A DNA stretch of 43,387 nucleotides from Flavobacteriaceae bacterium (GTDB lineage: Bacteria; Bacteroidota; Bacteroidia; Flavobacteriales; Flavobacteriaceae). The stretch lies in the NCBI GenBank assembly GCA_030835845.1, contig JAUROD010000007.1, positions 1-43,387 on the forward strand, in the 5' to 3' direction. Below are positions 35,843 through 43,387 of this stretch, piece after piece (positions within the stretch are counted from its first letter, which is position 1; each line of letters opens with the position of its first letter). The position numbers and the translations under genes are program-made. The notes below the pieces were generated by a model. That model was not told the DNA's origin. It saw only the letters and a list, made by a program, of their open reading frames with translations, and did not search any database.

Positions 35843-37191
35843 TGAGTCTTGCTTTTTTCTTTCTAGCACTATGTACTTTATGGATCATACTAGGAACTAC
35901 CTATTTTAAAATCCATCCTTTTTTAGTGCTATTAAGTGCTGCTCTTTTTTTAGGGATTAGCACAGGTATTCCACTCACAAACCTCGTTGGGATAATTGGA
36001 AAAGGATTTGGTAAAACAATCGAAAATGTTGGTCTATTAATCCTTTTTGGAACAATTATAGGGGTTGTTTTAGAAGAATCTAAAGCGACGCATACTATTG
36101 CAAATACATTGCTGAACACATTATCTCGATTGCCTTTACCCTATGCCGTTAGCTGTATAGGTTACATTGTTTCAATTCCGGTATTTTGTGACTCCGCATT
36201 TGTAATTTTATCTTCCTTAAATAAGTCTCTTGCTTCAAAGACCAAAACTCCAATGGTAGCACTTACAGTTGCTCTTTCTACAGGTCTTTTTGCTCCTCAC
36301 GTACTTATTCCTCCAACCCCTGGACCGCTAGCTGCCGCTGCAAATCTGGAAGTTGAAAATCTATTTTTATTGATTGTTTATGGAGCAATACTTGCTTTTT
36401 TGTTGGTAATTGTTGGCGCTATTTATGCACACTTTCTGTCTAAACGTATTCCTTTTTCTGAACAAGAAATCATGTCCAATGATTACACAATTTCGTTGTC
36501 CAATTTACCTCCTATTTATCAATCCATAGCTCCGATTTTAGTCCCTATTACACTAATGGCAATTGGCACTCTAATTCAACTTTATGACTTTCCGCCTAAC
36601 CTATCCTTTTTTAAAGATGTTCTTATTTTAATTTGTACTCCAACCTTTGCGTTACTTATTGGGATGCTTTTAGCATTAAGGCTAATGAAACGACAGAAAA
36701 AATCCCTTGACGGAATAATCGAAAAAGGCATTTCGCTTGCAGCACCAATTTTAATAATTACTGGAATGGGAGGTACTCTAGGTCTAATAATCCAACAACT
36801 TCCTCTAAATGAATTTGTTTCAGATAAATTGGTAAATCCTCATTGGGGACTTTTAATACCCTTTTTATTGGCTGCAGTTCTAAAAACAGCACAAGGGTCT
36901 TCAACAGTTTCAATAATCACCTCAACTTCAATTATGTTCCCTCTTTTAGGTGTTCTCGGTTTAGAAAGTGAACTAGGAAAGGTTTGGGTAATCTTGGCAG
37001 TAGGTGTAGGTTCAATGACTGTATCGCATGCAAATGATTCTTATTTTTGGATTGTTAGTCAGTTGGGAGGATTAGATATAAAATCAGCATACAAATACCA
37101 TACTTTTGGAACTTTCCTACAGGGCACAATTGGTTTTGTCTTGGTAGCTTTTGGTTATGCTATTACTCAAAGTTTATTTGGTATTGGATAG
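35842..37191 (+). CDS. GntP-family gluconate/organic acid:H+ symporter
   Basis: The protein has 449 residues from ATG 35842, which shares its first base with the last base of the kinase stop (TGATG); a TTG one codon earlier is less likely. There are about 12-14 helices and GntP signatures: GKGFGKTIENVGLLILFGTIIG, CDSAFVILSSL, LIPPTPGPLAAA and KTAQGSSTVSIITS. Members import gluconate, idonate, glycerate-like hydroxy acids. Coupling to glycerate kinase suggests that glycerate or a related C3 hydroxy acid is the substrate. Confidence 0.93.
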   Translation: MSLAFFFLALCTLWIILGTTYFKIHPFLVLLSAALFLGISTGIPLTNLVGIIGKGFGKTIENVGLLILFGTIIGVVLEESKATHTIANTLLNTLSRLPLPYAVSCIGYIVSIPVFCDSAFVILSSLNKSLASKTKTPMVALTVALSTGLFAPHVLIPPTPGPLAAAANLEVENLFLLIVYGAILAFLLVIVGAIYAHFLSKRIPFSEQEIMSNDYTISLSNLPPIYQSIAPILVPITLMAIGTLIQLYDFPPNLSFFKDVLILICTPTFALLIGMLLALRLMKRQKKSLDGIIEKGISLAAPILIITGMGGTLGLIIQQLPLNEFVSDKLVNPHWGLLIPFLLAAVLKTAQGSSTVSIITSTSIMFPLLGVLGLESELGKVWVILAVGVGSMTVSHANDSYFWIVSQLGGLDIKSAYKYHTFGTFLQGTIGFVLVAFGYAITQSLFGIG

Positions 37192-37234
37192 GCTAATGCT
37201 ATATTTTTTGTAACCTTGTGATTATCTATATGAT

Positions 37235-38386
37235 ATGAAGAAAAAAATGACTTCTCTTAAAATAAATGGGGCTGAAATTTCTTGGTTTGCACCCTTATGT
37301 GATGGAGATGATGATTTTTTAGGGTTGAGAAACCCAATCTATAAAAGCAATTGGGAAAATACCTCAGCCATTGTCCAAACTGCAGATAAGCTAGGTTATC
37401 GAAATATATTATGTCCTTCTTCCTATCAGGTCGGACAGGATACCTTGGCTTTTGTTGCTGGAATGGCACCAATTACATCCCAAATCAATCTCCTAGCAGC
37501 CATTCGTTGTGGTGAAATTCATCCACCCATGTTGGCTCGAAGTCTTGCAACGCTCGACCACATGCTTAAAGGTCGTTTAACTGTAAATATCATCTCTTCT
37601 GATTTACCTGGAATGGAGTTACCTTCAAAGGAGCGTTATGCTCGCTCACGTGAAGTGATTCAAATCCTCAAACAAGCATGGACACAAGACGAGATTGATT
37701 TTAAAGGCGATTATTACACCTTTAAGTTACCAGCAGCACCTGTAAAACCCTATCAACAAAATGGAGGTCCTTTACTTTATTTCGGTGGATATTCTCCTGA
37801 GGGAGTAGCTCTTTGTGCTGAGTATTGCGATGTTTATCTTATGTGGCCTGAAACTGAGAATAAAATTCAAGAATTGATGGACACCATGAAAAATGAAGCT
37901 TCAGCTTTTAATCGTGAGGTACTGTTTGGGCTTAGAGTTCATATGATTGTTAGAGAAACAGAGGAAGAGGCTAAAGCTTATGCTAAAAATTTACTTTCAA
38001 AATTAGATTTAGATGTTGGCGAAAATTTGCGAAATCGGGCACAAGATGCAAAATCACTTGGTGTCTCTAGACAAGCTCAAATGAGAAATGAAGCAGATGA
38101 AGATTTTTTTGTAGAACCACACCTTTGGACAGGTATTGGTTTAGCTCGTTCTGGTTGTGGTGCAGCAATTGTTGGAAATCCTGACCAAATTGTTGTTAAA
38201 TTAAAACGTTACATGGATATGGGAATACACTCCTTTATTTTATCGGGTTATCCTCATCAAAAGGAATGTGAGTTATTTGCAAAATTAGTTTTGCCAAGAC
38301 TTAAGACAATTTCACTACCTGAAGTACTTGGTAGAGTTCCCAAGAAAACCCCTAAAACACCTCTTGGTAAGGGGCCTAGAAATTAA
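37235..38386 (+). CDS. SsuD-type LLM flavin-dependent monooxygenase (alkanesulfonate monooxygenase-like)
   Basis: The 383-residue protein aligns by eye along the length of SsuD. Shared stretches are INLLAAIRCGEIHPPMLARSLATLDHMLKGRLTVNII, PLLYFGGYSPEG, VYLMWPE, FGLRVHMIVRETEEEAKAYA, LWTGIGLARSGCGAAIVGNPD and HSFILSGYPHQKECELF. SsuD cleaves R-CH2-SO3- to an aldehyde and sulfite with FMNH2 and O2. The Cys54 position of E. coli SsuD appears not to be cysteine (ILCPSSYQVGQD). The start could also be the ATG at 37247. No flavin reductase gene is adjacent. The substrate is open; see the C3-sulfonate finding. Confidence 0.88.
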   Translation: MKKKMTSLKINGAEISWFAPLCDGDDDFLGLRNPIYKSNWENTSAIVQTADKLGYRNILCPSSYQVGQDTLAFVAGMAPITSQINLLAAIRCGEIHPPMLARSLATLDHMLKGRLTVNIISSDLPGMELPSKERYARSREVIQILKQAWTQDEIDFKGDYYTFKLPAAPVKPYQQNGGPLLYFGGYSPEGVALCAEYCDVYLMWPETENKIQELMDTMKNEASAFNREVLFGLRVHMIVRETEEEAKAYAKNLLSKLDLDVGENLRNRAQDAKSLGVSRQAQMRNEADEDFFVEPHLWTGIGLARSGCGAAIVGNPDQIVVKLKRYMDMGIHSFILSGYPHQKECELFAKLVLPRLKTISLPEVLGRVPKKTPKTPLGKGPRN

Positions 38387-38391
38387 TTCTT

Positions 38392-39933
38392 ATGATTGAT
38401 TTCATCATTGTTATTGCGTATTTCATCTTGATATTAGTTGTAGCTCTTCGGTCAAATCACAAAGAAGAAATATCCTCTGATGCCTATTTTTTAAGCTCAA
38501 GAAATCTTTCGTGGTATTCTATCTCTTTGTCTACAATTGCAACCAACATACAAGGCTATCAGTTTTTAGGTATGATGGGTTCAGCATATCTCTATGGATT
38601 AGCACAAGCAAACTTAGAAATTAATGCTGTACAGGGAATTTTGATTGGAGCATTTGTCTTTGTTCCTATTTTCTTACGTAAAAAAATAACAACAATTACA
38701 CAATTCATTAAACTCAAATTAGGTGAAAAAATTGCTCTTTTTTATACCCTTGCAAATATTGCTTTGTTTGCCACAATTACACTTGGTGCTGCGCTATTTT
38801 GGGGAGCTTATGCTGCAGATATGGTATTTGGCGATCAACTTGCATTTTTGCATTCAAATCGAGTAATACGTATCGGAATATTAATTATAATTCTCGGGGT
38901 TTTCTCCGCAATTTATACCTATTATGGTGGTCTAAGCGCAGTAGTAAAGACAGATATAATTCAGTTTTCAGTTCTTTTAATCGGAGGTATTGTAGTGTGC
39001 TTGACCGCAGTTCACCACCTAGGTGGTTGGGAGCAATTATATAGTAAAACTCCTGAAAAAATGCATCTGCACTTGGCTGCAGATCACCCAACTCTTCCAT
39101 GGACGCATATGTTTGGATTGTTTTTTCTAAATATTAATTATTGGTGTGCTAATCAAACTGTAATGCAACGTGCTTTAGCAGCAAAAAGTGTTGGTCATGC
39201 TCAAACCGGACTTTTGGTTGGCGGGTTGATAAAATACCTTATGGCAGTTATAATTATTGTTCCGGGAATTGCATTATATGGAATCTTGGGAGATAGTCTA
39301 GGAGAACCCGATTTGGCTTTTCCATACCTTGTCAAGAATTATATGCCGGTTGGGATTAAGGGAATTATTTTATGTGGACTCTTTGCTTCTTTGATGAGTA
39401 CCGTTGATTCAACTTTTAATTCCCTTGCAACACTTTGGTCAACCGATATATATTCAACCTATATAAATAAAAAAGCAACTGATAGTCAAAAAATAAATGC
39501 AGGAAGAAATGCAATCTTATTTAGCCTTTTCACTGCACTTTTAATGGGAATGATATTGCTGTACATAAAATTTGACCAACCTAACTCTGCATTTACACAC
39601 ACATTAAATAACTTAAGGTACTATATAAATTGTGGAATTGTTGTGTTGATTTGTAGTGCAGTTTTATTAAATAAACCGAACAAAAAAGCGATTCTTTTTG
39701 CCTTTGTTATTACACTCCCTCTCAATATTTTACTTCAGTTAATTTTCCCAGATATGAATTATTTTGTACGTGCATTTTGGGTAATATTTAGTGGGTTATC
39801 CATTGCGTTTTTGATGAGTCAACGGACAATTAAACCACTGTCCTCATTGTTTATGGCTGATTCCTCTCAAATGAAAAGAAGTGGATGGGTGTTGGCGGCA
39901 AGCTTAATCATACTTCATATAATCTTCCACTAA
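38392..39933 (+). CDS. Sodium:solute symporter (SSS/SLC5 family)
   Basis: A 513-residue protein with about 14 helices. SSS signatures include AYFLSSRNLSWYSISLSTIATNIQG, GGLSAVVKTDIIQFSVLL, WCANQTVMQRALAAKS and GLFASLMSTVDSTFNSLATLWSTDIY. It is a sodium-driven importer of sugars or other polar organics. It starts 5 bases after the SsuD-like gene, the closest spacing in the block, which suggests that it imports that enzyme's substrate. Confidence 0.92.
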   Translation: MIDFIIVIAYFILILVVALRSNHKEEISSDAYFLSSRNLSWYSISLSTIATNIQGYQFLGMMGSAYLYGLAQANLEINAVQGILIGAFVFVPIFLRKKITTITQFIKLKLGEKIALFYTLANIALFATITLGAALFWGAYAADMVFGDQLAFLHSNRVIRIGILIIILGVFSAIYTYYGGLSAVVKTDIIQFSVLLIGGIVVCLTAVHHLGGWEQLYSKTPEKMHLHLAADHPTLPWTHMFGLFFLNINYWCANQTVMQRALAAKSVGHAQTGLLVGGLIKYLMAVIIIVPGIALYGILGDSLGEPDLAFPYLVKNYMPVGIKGIILCGLFASLMSTVDSTFNSLATLWSTDIYSTYINKKATDSQKINAGRNAILFSLFTALLMGMILLYIKFDQPNSAFTHTLNNLRYYINCGIVVLICSAVLLNKPNKKAILFAFVITLPLNILLQLIFPDMNYFVRAFWVIFSGLSIAFLMSQRTIKPLSSLFMADSSQMKRSGWVLAASLIILHIIFH

Positions 39934-39974
39934 AGGTCAAACAATATACCTATCTTCACCATTAATTTTTAACT

Positions 39975-40703
39975 ATGTCTCTTTGCATCATTGTTCCATG
40001 TTATAACGAAGCTAAACGCTTTCCACTAGCTCGTTTTGAACAGTTTAAATCAAGTCATGAAAATGTTCATTTGATTTTGGTAGATGATGGTTCAAAGGAC
40101 AATACACTTGATTTGATTACAACACTAGCTACAAAATATAGTGAACAGATAAGTGTAATCGCACTTCCAAAAAACAAAGGAAAGGCAACCGCAGTTCAAG
40201 AAGGTATGTGGATGGCATATGAAAATAAGTCAATTACAAAATTTGCTTACTTAGACGCAGACCTATCAACTTCTCTTGAAGAATGTTTCTCATTATCCAA
40301 CTTAATCAATTCGAACTCTCATTTTGTTTTTGGATCAAGGGTATTAAAAGAAGACAACACTATTGAACGAAAATGGTACCGTTACATTATTGGTCGAGTT
40401 ATTGCAAACCTAATTGCTCAAATGCTAGGGATTAGAGTGTATGATACACAATGTGGCTGTAAAATTATTTCAAGAGATTGGGTAAAAGTTGGTTTTGATG
40501 GGCCATTTAGTTCTCGCTGGCTATTCGATGTGGAACTATTTTACCGTTTCATTAATGCCTTTGGTAAAGAACAAATGGTAAGTTCCTCAGAAGAAATTCC
40601 TCTTAAACAATGGATAGACACTGATGATTCGCGAGTAAAATTTTCATATTTTATTAAACTTTGGTCTGATTTATGGCTTATTCGTCAACGCTACAAAAAA
40701 TGA
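39975..40703 (+). CDS. Family 2 glycosyltransferase (dolichyl/undecaprenyl-phosphate sugar synthase type)
   Basis: The 242-residue GT-A enzyme begins CIIVPCYNEAKRFPL, then LILVDDGSKDNTLDLI (nucleotide site), FAYLDADLSTSLEE (DxD) and YDTQCGCKIISRDWVK with the RWLFDVELFYR motif typical of Alg5/DPM1-like enzymes. No membrane helices at the C-terminus. It should transfer a sugar from a nucleotide to a polyprenyl phosphate. Its stop overlaps the next start by four bases (ATGA). Confidence 0.9.
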   Translation: MSLCIIVPCYNEAKRFPLARFEQFKSSHENVHLILVDDGSKDNTLDLITTLATKYSEQISVIALPKNKGKATAVQEGMWMAYENKSITKFAYLDADLSTSLEECFSLSNLINSNSHFVFGSRVLKEDNTIERKWYRYIIGRVIANLIAQMLGIRVYDTQCGCKIISRDWVKVGFDGPFSSRWLFDVELFYRFINAFGKEQMVSSSEEIPLKQWIDTDDSRVKFSYFIKLWSDLWLIRQRYKK

Positions 40704-42100
40704 AAAAAATAATTCCCCCAATAAATTCAGAAACGATTACAGGCTATCTACTGGCTTTACTTGTTTTAATCCGTATGTTTTTTAACGCTGCATTGCCTCT
40801 AATGGACAAAACTGAAGCGCGTTATGGAGAAATTGCACGAATAATGGCTGAAACTGGTGAATGGGTAGTTCTTCAAATTGATTACGGAATTCCTTTTTGG
40901 GCAAAACCTCCATTGTCATCTTGGCTTTCTGCTGCAAGTATTTCATTGTTCGGTGCGCAAGAATTTTTTGTACGATTGCCTTACCTAATAGTAAGTTTGC
41001 TTCTTGTTTTTTTTGTTGGAAAATACCGACCAAATAAAAAAATGTCAAAATACCTTCCGGGGTTGATTCTTTTTTCAATTCCAGAATTCTATCTTCATGC
41101 AGGTGTCGTTTCGACGGATACCCTCTTAGCATTTAGTGTGGCTATGGTTATGCTATCCTTTTGGGAAGCTGTTCAACCAAATGCAAAACGTTTATGGGGT
41201 TATCTCTTTTTTGTTGGTATGGGATTGGGGTTACTCGCCAAGGGTCCAATCCTTGGGATTTTAACTGTACCTCCTCTCCTGTTATGGTGTGCTATTTCTG
41301 ATTTTAAATGGAGAAATTTAATCCAATTTCCGTTTATTATTGGATCACTTATTACACTATTAATTGCTGTTCCGTGGTATCTATTAGCCGAAATCCGATC
41401 TCCTGGCTTTGTTGACTATTTTATTGTAGGTGAACATTTCAAACGTTATCTCGACTCTTCATGGAGTGGAGATAAATATGGGTTTCCAAAACAACAACCC
41501 CTTGGGATGGTGTGGGTTTTTCTTGTTGGGGCTACACTGCCTTGGACGATACTTTTTTTAAGAAAAATTAGTAGAAAATTAAGAACAATCCGAACACAAA
41601 ATTGGCCTCTTTTCTTATTGTTATGGTTCGTTTGGACTCCCTTATTTTTTACCTCTTCTAAGAGTTTAATTCACCCCTACACACTTCCAGTAATGTTACC
41701 ATTTTCCCTATTAATTGCACACTATTGGTCTGAGGTAAAAACTAAAAAAATATACCTAGGAGTTTCTTCAATCTTGCCGATTTTATTAATTATTGGTTAT
41801 TTTTCTAGTCAGGTTGACAAAGTGTTTCAGGATAATTCAGATAAATACTTGATTGAAAAACTCAAAGTAAGTGACCACTCACTTTATGCGTTAGAATTTA
41901 AAAGTTACTCCAGTCAGTTTTATTCAAACGGGCAAATAAAAATTATCAACACTACTGAGTTAGAGAAAAAGATAGCAGATAACAAAGTGTTTTATATTTT
42001 GATTGACCACTCCAAATACAAATTAATGGATGCTGATATCAAACAGAATTTAACCAAACTAGACACCTCTAAAAAACGTGCTTTATACAAAACTTTTTAG
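40700..42100 (+). CDS. GT39/ArnT-like polyprenyl-phosphate glycosyltransferase
   Basis: The protein has 466 residues from ATG 40700 (overlap ATGA with the GT2 gene). The first periplasmic loop carries the GT-C signature MDKTEARYGEIARIMAETGEWVVLQIDYG followed by FWAKPPLSSWLSAAS, typical of ArnT/PMT relatives. About ten to twelve helices follow, ending in a soluble C-terminal portion. It should move the sugar made by the upstream GT2 from its lipid carrier onto an envelope acceptor. The pair resembles ArnC-ArnT functionally; no other arn genes are present. Confidence 0.88.
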   Translation: MKKIIPPINSETITGYLLALLVLIRMFFNAALPLMDKTEARYGEIARIMAETGEWVVLQIDYGIPFWAKPPLSSWLSAASISLFGAQEFFVRLPYLIVSLLLVFFVGKYRPNKKMSKYLPGLILFSIPEFYLHAGVVSTDTLLAFSVAMVMLSFWEAVQPNAKRLWGYLFFVGMGLGLLAKGPILGILTVPPLLLWCAISDFKWRNLIQFPFIIGSLITLLIAVPWYLLAEIRSPGFVDYFIVGEHFKRYLDSSWSGDKYGFPKQQPLGMVWVFLVGATLPWTILFLRKISRKLRTIRTQNWPLFLLLWFVWTPLFFTSSKSLIHPYTLPVMLPFSLLIAHYWSEVKTKKIYLGVSSILPILLIIGYFSSQVDKVFQDNSDKYLIEKLKVSDHSLYALEFKSYSSQFYSNGQIKIINTTELEKKIADNKVFYILIDHSKYKLMDADIKQNLTKLDTSKKRALYKTF

Positions 42101-42174
42101 TAAAGAATTGGTTTTTCAGCCATGACTAATAATTAGCTCAATGAAAATTCTATTCCACGGTAGTGGTTTAATAA

Positions 42175-42195
42175 TATGGGTTGATTAACCTTACC
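42175..42195 (+). repeat. Inverted-repeat copy A of the glmS-side segment
   Basis: TATGGGTTGAT-T-AACCTTACC. It is identical in 20 of 21 positions to the minus-strand sequence at 43245-43265, so the two copies face inward around the XRE and recombinase-like genes. The copy lies 75 bases after the ArnT-like gene. Confidence 0.75.
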
Positions 42196-42204
42196 TTTTA
42201 TTTT

Positions 42205-42771
42205 TTATTCAAATTTTATTGAGTTTAACTTTTGTATTTGATTTTCAATTGTTCTAATATCTTCCTCAAAATTACTTTCTGTTAACTTATAATTGAGGTC
42301 AAAATTGTTAATTCCTGATGAAATAGAGTCTTTGTTTGAATACATTAACCTTACCACAATTTCTTTATCTGAATCTAAACTTACAATCTCTTTCATACTG
42401 TCCCATTCAAAGTTGAGAAAGTCCTCAATTTTATTAGACTCCATTTTCATGTCAACAACTTCAACATAATTATCTAACTGTTTTGAATAATAAAAATAAC
42501 CTCCTATAGAAAAAGAAATTAGTCCTAATATTAGGATTAAATAATTTCTGTTCTCTTTTTCAAAAATATTTCTCATAATATTAAATTTTTTTAGATTAAA
42601 CTTATAATTAAGAACTTCACCTATCATTCTTAATGAATATACAGATGGTTTGTTTTCATTGTTTTCAATCCTCTGAATTGTCCTCAACGATAACCCTGAT
42701 TTTTCAGAAAGGTCAACTTGTGTTAACCCATACTTTTTTCTCAGTTCCTTAATTTTACTTCCTAATTTCAT
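42205..42771 (-). CDS. Membrane-tethered XRE-family regulator
   Basis: The 188-residue protein has an N-terminal helix-turn-helix of the Cro/CI type (MKLGSKIKELRKKYGLTQVD, then LSEKSGLSLRTIQRIENNENKP, about 5-58), one membrane helix (about 73-92, LILILGLISFSIGGYFYYS) and a 95-residue extracytoplasmic domain rich in Asp/Glu/Asn. Such an arrangement fits a one-component sensor that binds DNA from the membrane. A palindrome about 45 bases upstream is a candidate operator. A close trio with the neighbours is not evident; target genes unknown. Confidence 0.75.
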   Translation of the reverse strand: MKLGSKIKELRKKYGLTQVDLSEKSGLSLRTIQRIENNENKPSVYSLRMIGEVLNYKFNLKKFNIMRNIFEKENRNYLILILGLISFSIGGYFYYSKQLDNYVEVVDMKMESNKIEDFLNFEWDSMKEIVSLDSDKEIVVRLMYSNKDSISSGINNFDLNYKLTESNFEEDIRTIENQIQKLNSIKFE

Positions 42772-42813
42772 TATTCAAAAATATCTTTATCTATTCAAAA
42801 CACTATCGTCATC

Positions 42814-42834
42814 AAGACGTCATTTTGACGTCTT
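42814..42834. promoter_or_regulatory. Palindrome AAGACGTCA-TTT-TGACGTCTT, operator candidate
   Basis: A perfect 9-bp inverted repeat with a 3-base spacer; outer bases ATC and GAT extend the symmetry with a 3-base offset. It lies 43 bases upstream of the XRE start and is absent from the rest of the window by eye. No T run follows, so it is not a terminator. Autoregulation is the likely use. Confidence 0.55.
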
Positions 42835-42939
42835 CTTGATATATTAAACCTTTATAAAGATAAGTAGTAAGTAGGTTATTATCCATTTCATATTTTCTTT
42901 TATGATTTACTCAAAAACCTTCCCATATTAACTAGTTTT

Positions 42940-43233
42940 TTAAAATATTTCAATAATGGGGTTAGTTATAATAACAACATCCTCACGATTGATTCGTTCC
43001 TCTCGAATCTTACCTTTCTTATAAATGGAGTGAACATGGTTGTTCTTAAAGGTACTCCCTCGTGGTGTTTTTAACCCCTCCTGGTTAAAGATTTGAGATA
43101 TCTTTCTATACCCAATAGGGGTAAGAAAACACTCTTTATATTTACAAATTCTGTTGAATAAATACTCTTGGTATTCACTATAATTTGACTCCCAAAGGTT
43201 GGTGGTAATAATTGATAATGAGAACTTTACCAC
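42940..43233 (-). CDS. Small protein with a recombinase-like helical motif
   Basis: A 97-residue protein starting at GTG 43233. The central part GYRKISQIFNQEGLKTPRGSTFKNNHVHSIYKKGK resembles the middle 'Recombinase' domain of large serine recombinases (a helix-turn pattern IAxxLNxxGxxTxxG). There is no catalytic resolvase N-terminal domain. Similar stand-alone proteins occur in many flavobacteria as I recall, with unknown function. It lies 35 bases after the glmS stop on the same strand. Confidence 0.6.
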   Translation of the reverse strand: MVKFSLSIITTNLWESNYSEYQEYLFNRICKYKECFLTPIGYRKISQIFNQEGLKTPRGSTFKNNHVHSIYKKGKIREERINREDVVIITNPIIEIF

Positions 43234-43244
43234 CCATTTATAGG

Positions 43245-43265
43245 GGTAAGGTTTATCAACCCATA
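43245..43265 (-). repeat. Inverted-repeat copy B at the glmS 3' end
   Basis: Minus-strand TATGGGTTGAT-A-AACCTTACC, matching 20 of 21 positions of 42175-42195. It starts within 4 bases of the glmS stop codon and ends 12 bases before the next gene. The same bases can form a 7-bp hairpin GGTTTAT/ATAAACC (43250-43269). Confidence 0.75.
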
Positions 43266-43268
43266 AAC

Positions 43269-43387
<119 letters not shown>

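Noticed and set aside
42101-43268. Tn7-like transposon downstream of glmS
   Set aside because: No TnsA/B/C/D-like gene and no typical Tn7 end repeats; only a short segment with inward repeats is present.

Overview
The window is an AT-rich chromosomal segment of a member of the Flavobacteriaceae (Bacteroidota), probably a marine one. The evidence is: gliding-motility genes gldD and gldE beside ssb and mutY; a type IX secretion C-terminal sorting domain; an atpDC pair separate from the other ATP synthase genes; Bacteroidetes-type -7 boxes (TAnnTTTG/A) with almost no Shine-Dalgarno sequences; and a DUF5117/5118 metzincin. I see no rRNA, tRNA, CRISPR array or intact insertion sequence.

Layout. 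1-2942: 3' part of a multimodular T9SS-secreted protein with two copies of a Cys-bounded module, followed by a fibronectin-type surface lipoprotein; this looks like the end of a polysaccharide-use locus. 3085-8016: secreted metzincin, small membrane proteins and lipoproteins, a beta-barrel gene interrupted by an in-frame TAG, and a DoxX-like protein preceded by about 125 bp of phased T-tracts. 8024-16184 (minus strand): methylmalonyl-CoA mutase small and large subunits with an AhpD-like protein, the etfBA electron-transfer flavoprotein with a secreted histidine phosphatase, and 3-hydroxybutyryl-CoA dehydrogenase with a DMT exporter. With the acyl-CoA thioesterase (16259) and the thiolase (18346) this forms a centre of acyl-CoA catabolism. 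17071-21818: redox ArsC, small lipoproteins, a BASS symporter, another DMT exporter and an HMA lipoprotein.

21823-25190 (minus): mutY, ssb, gldE, gldD. 25327-27429 (plus): HU, an unlisted 29-residue Arg/Lys-rich protein that may be ribosomal, and RNase G. 27749-31871: recX, a TonB receptor and atpDC. 32013-34650: acyltransferase, YpdA-type bacillithiol disulfide reductase and a DinB-fold protein.

34715-39933 is the most interesting metabolic block: glycerate kinase, GntP permease, SsuD-type flavin monooxygenase and a sodium/solute symporter, all co-directional and tightly packed. I infer a route in which a C3 sulfonate is imported, desulfonated with oxygen, and its carbon enters glycolysis through glycerate. 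39975-42100 is a GT2/ArnT-like pair for lipid-linked sugar transfer to the envelope. 42101-43268 is a small accessory segment at the 3' end of glmS. It holds a membrane-tethered XRE regulator with a palindromic operator candidate and a small recombinase-like protein, and it is bracketed by inverted 21-bp repeats, one of which lies against the glmS stop codon. The window ends inside glmS (minus strand).

All calls come from reading translations and DNA by eye. No homology search was run, so family names rest on remembered motifs.
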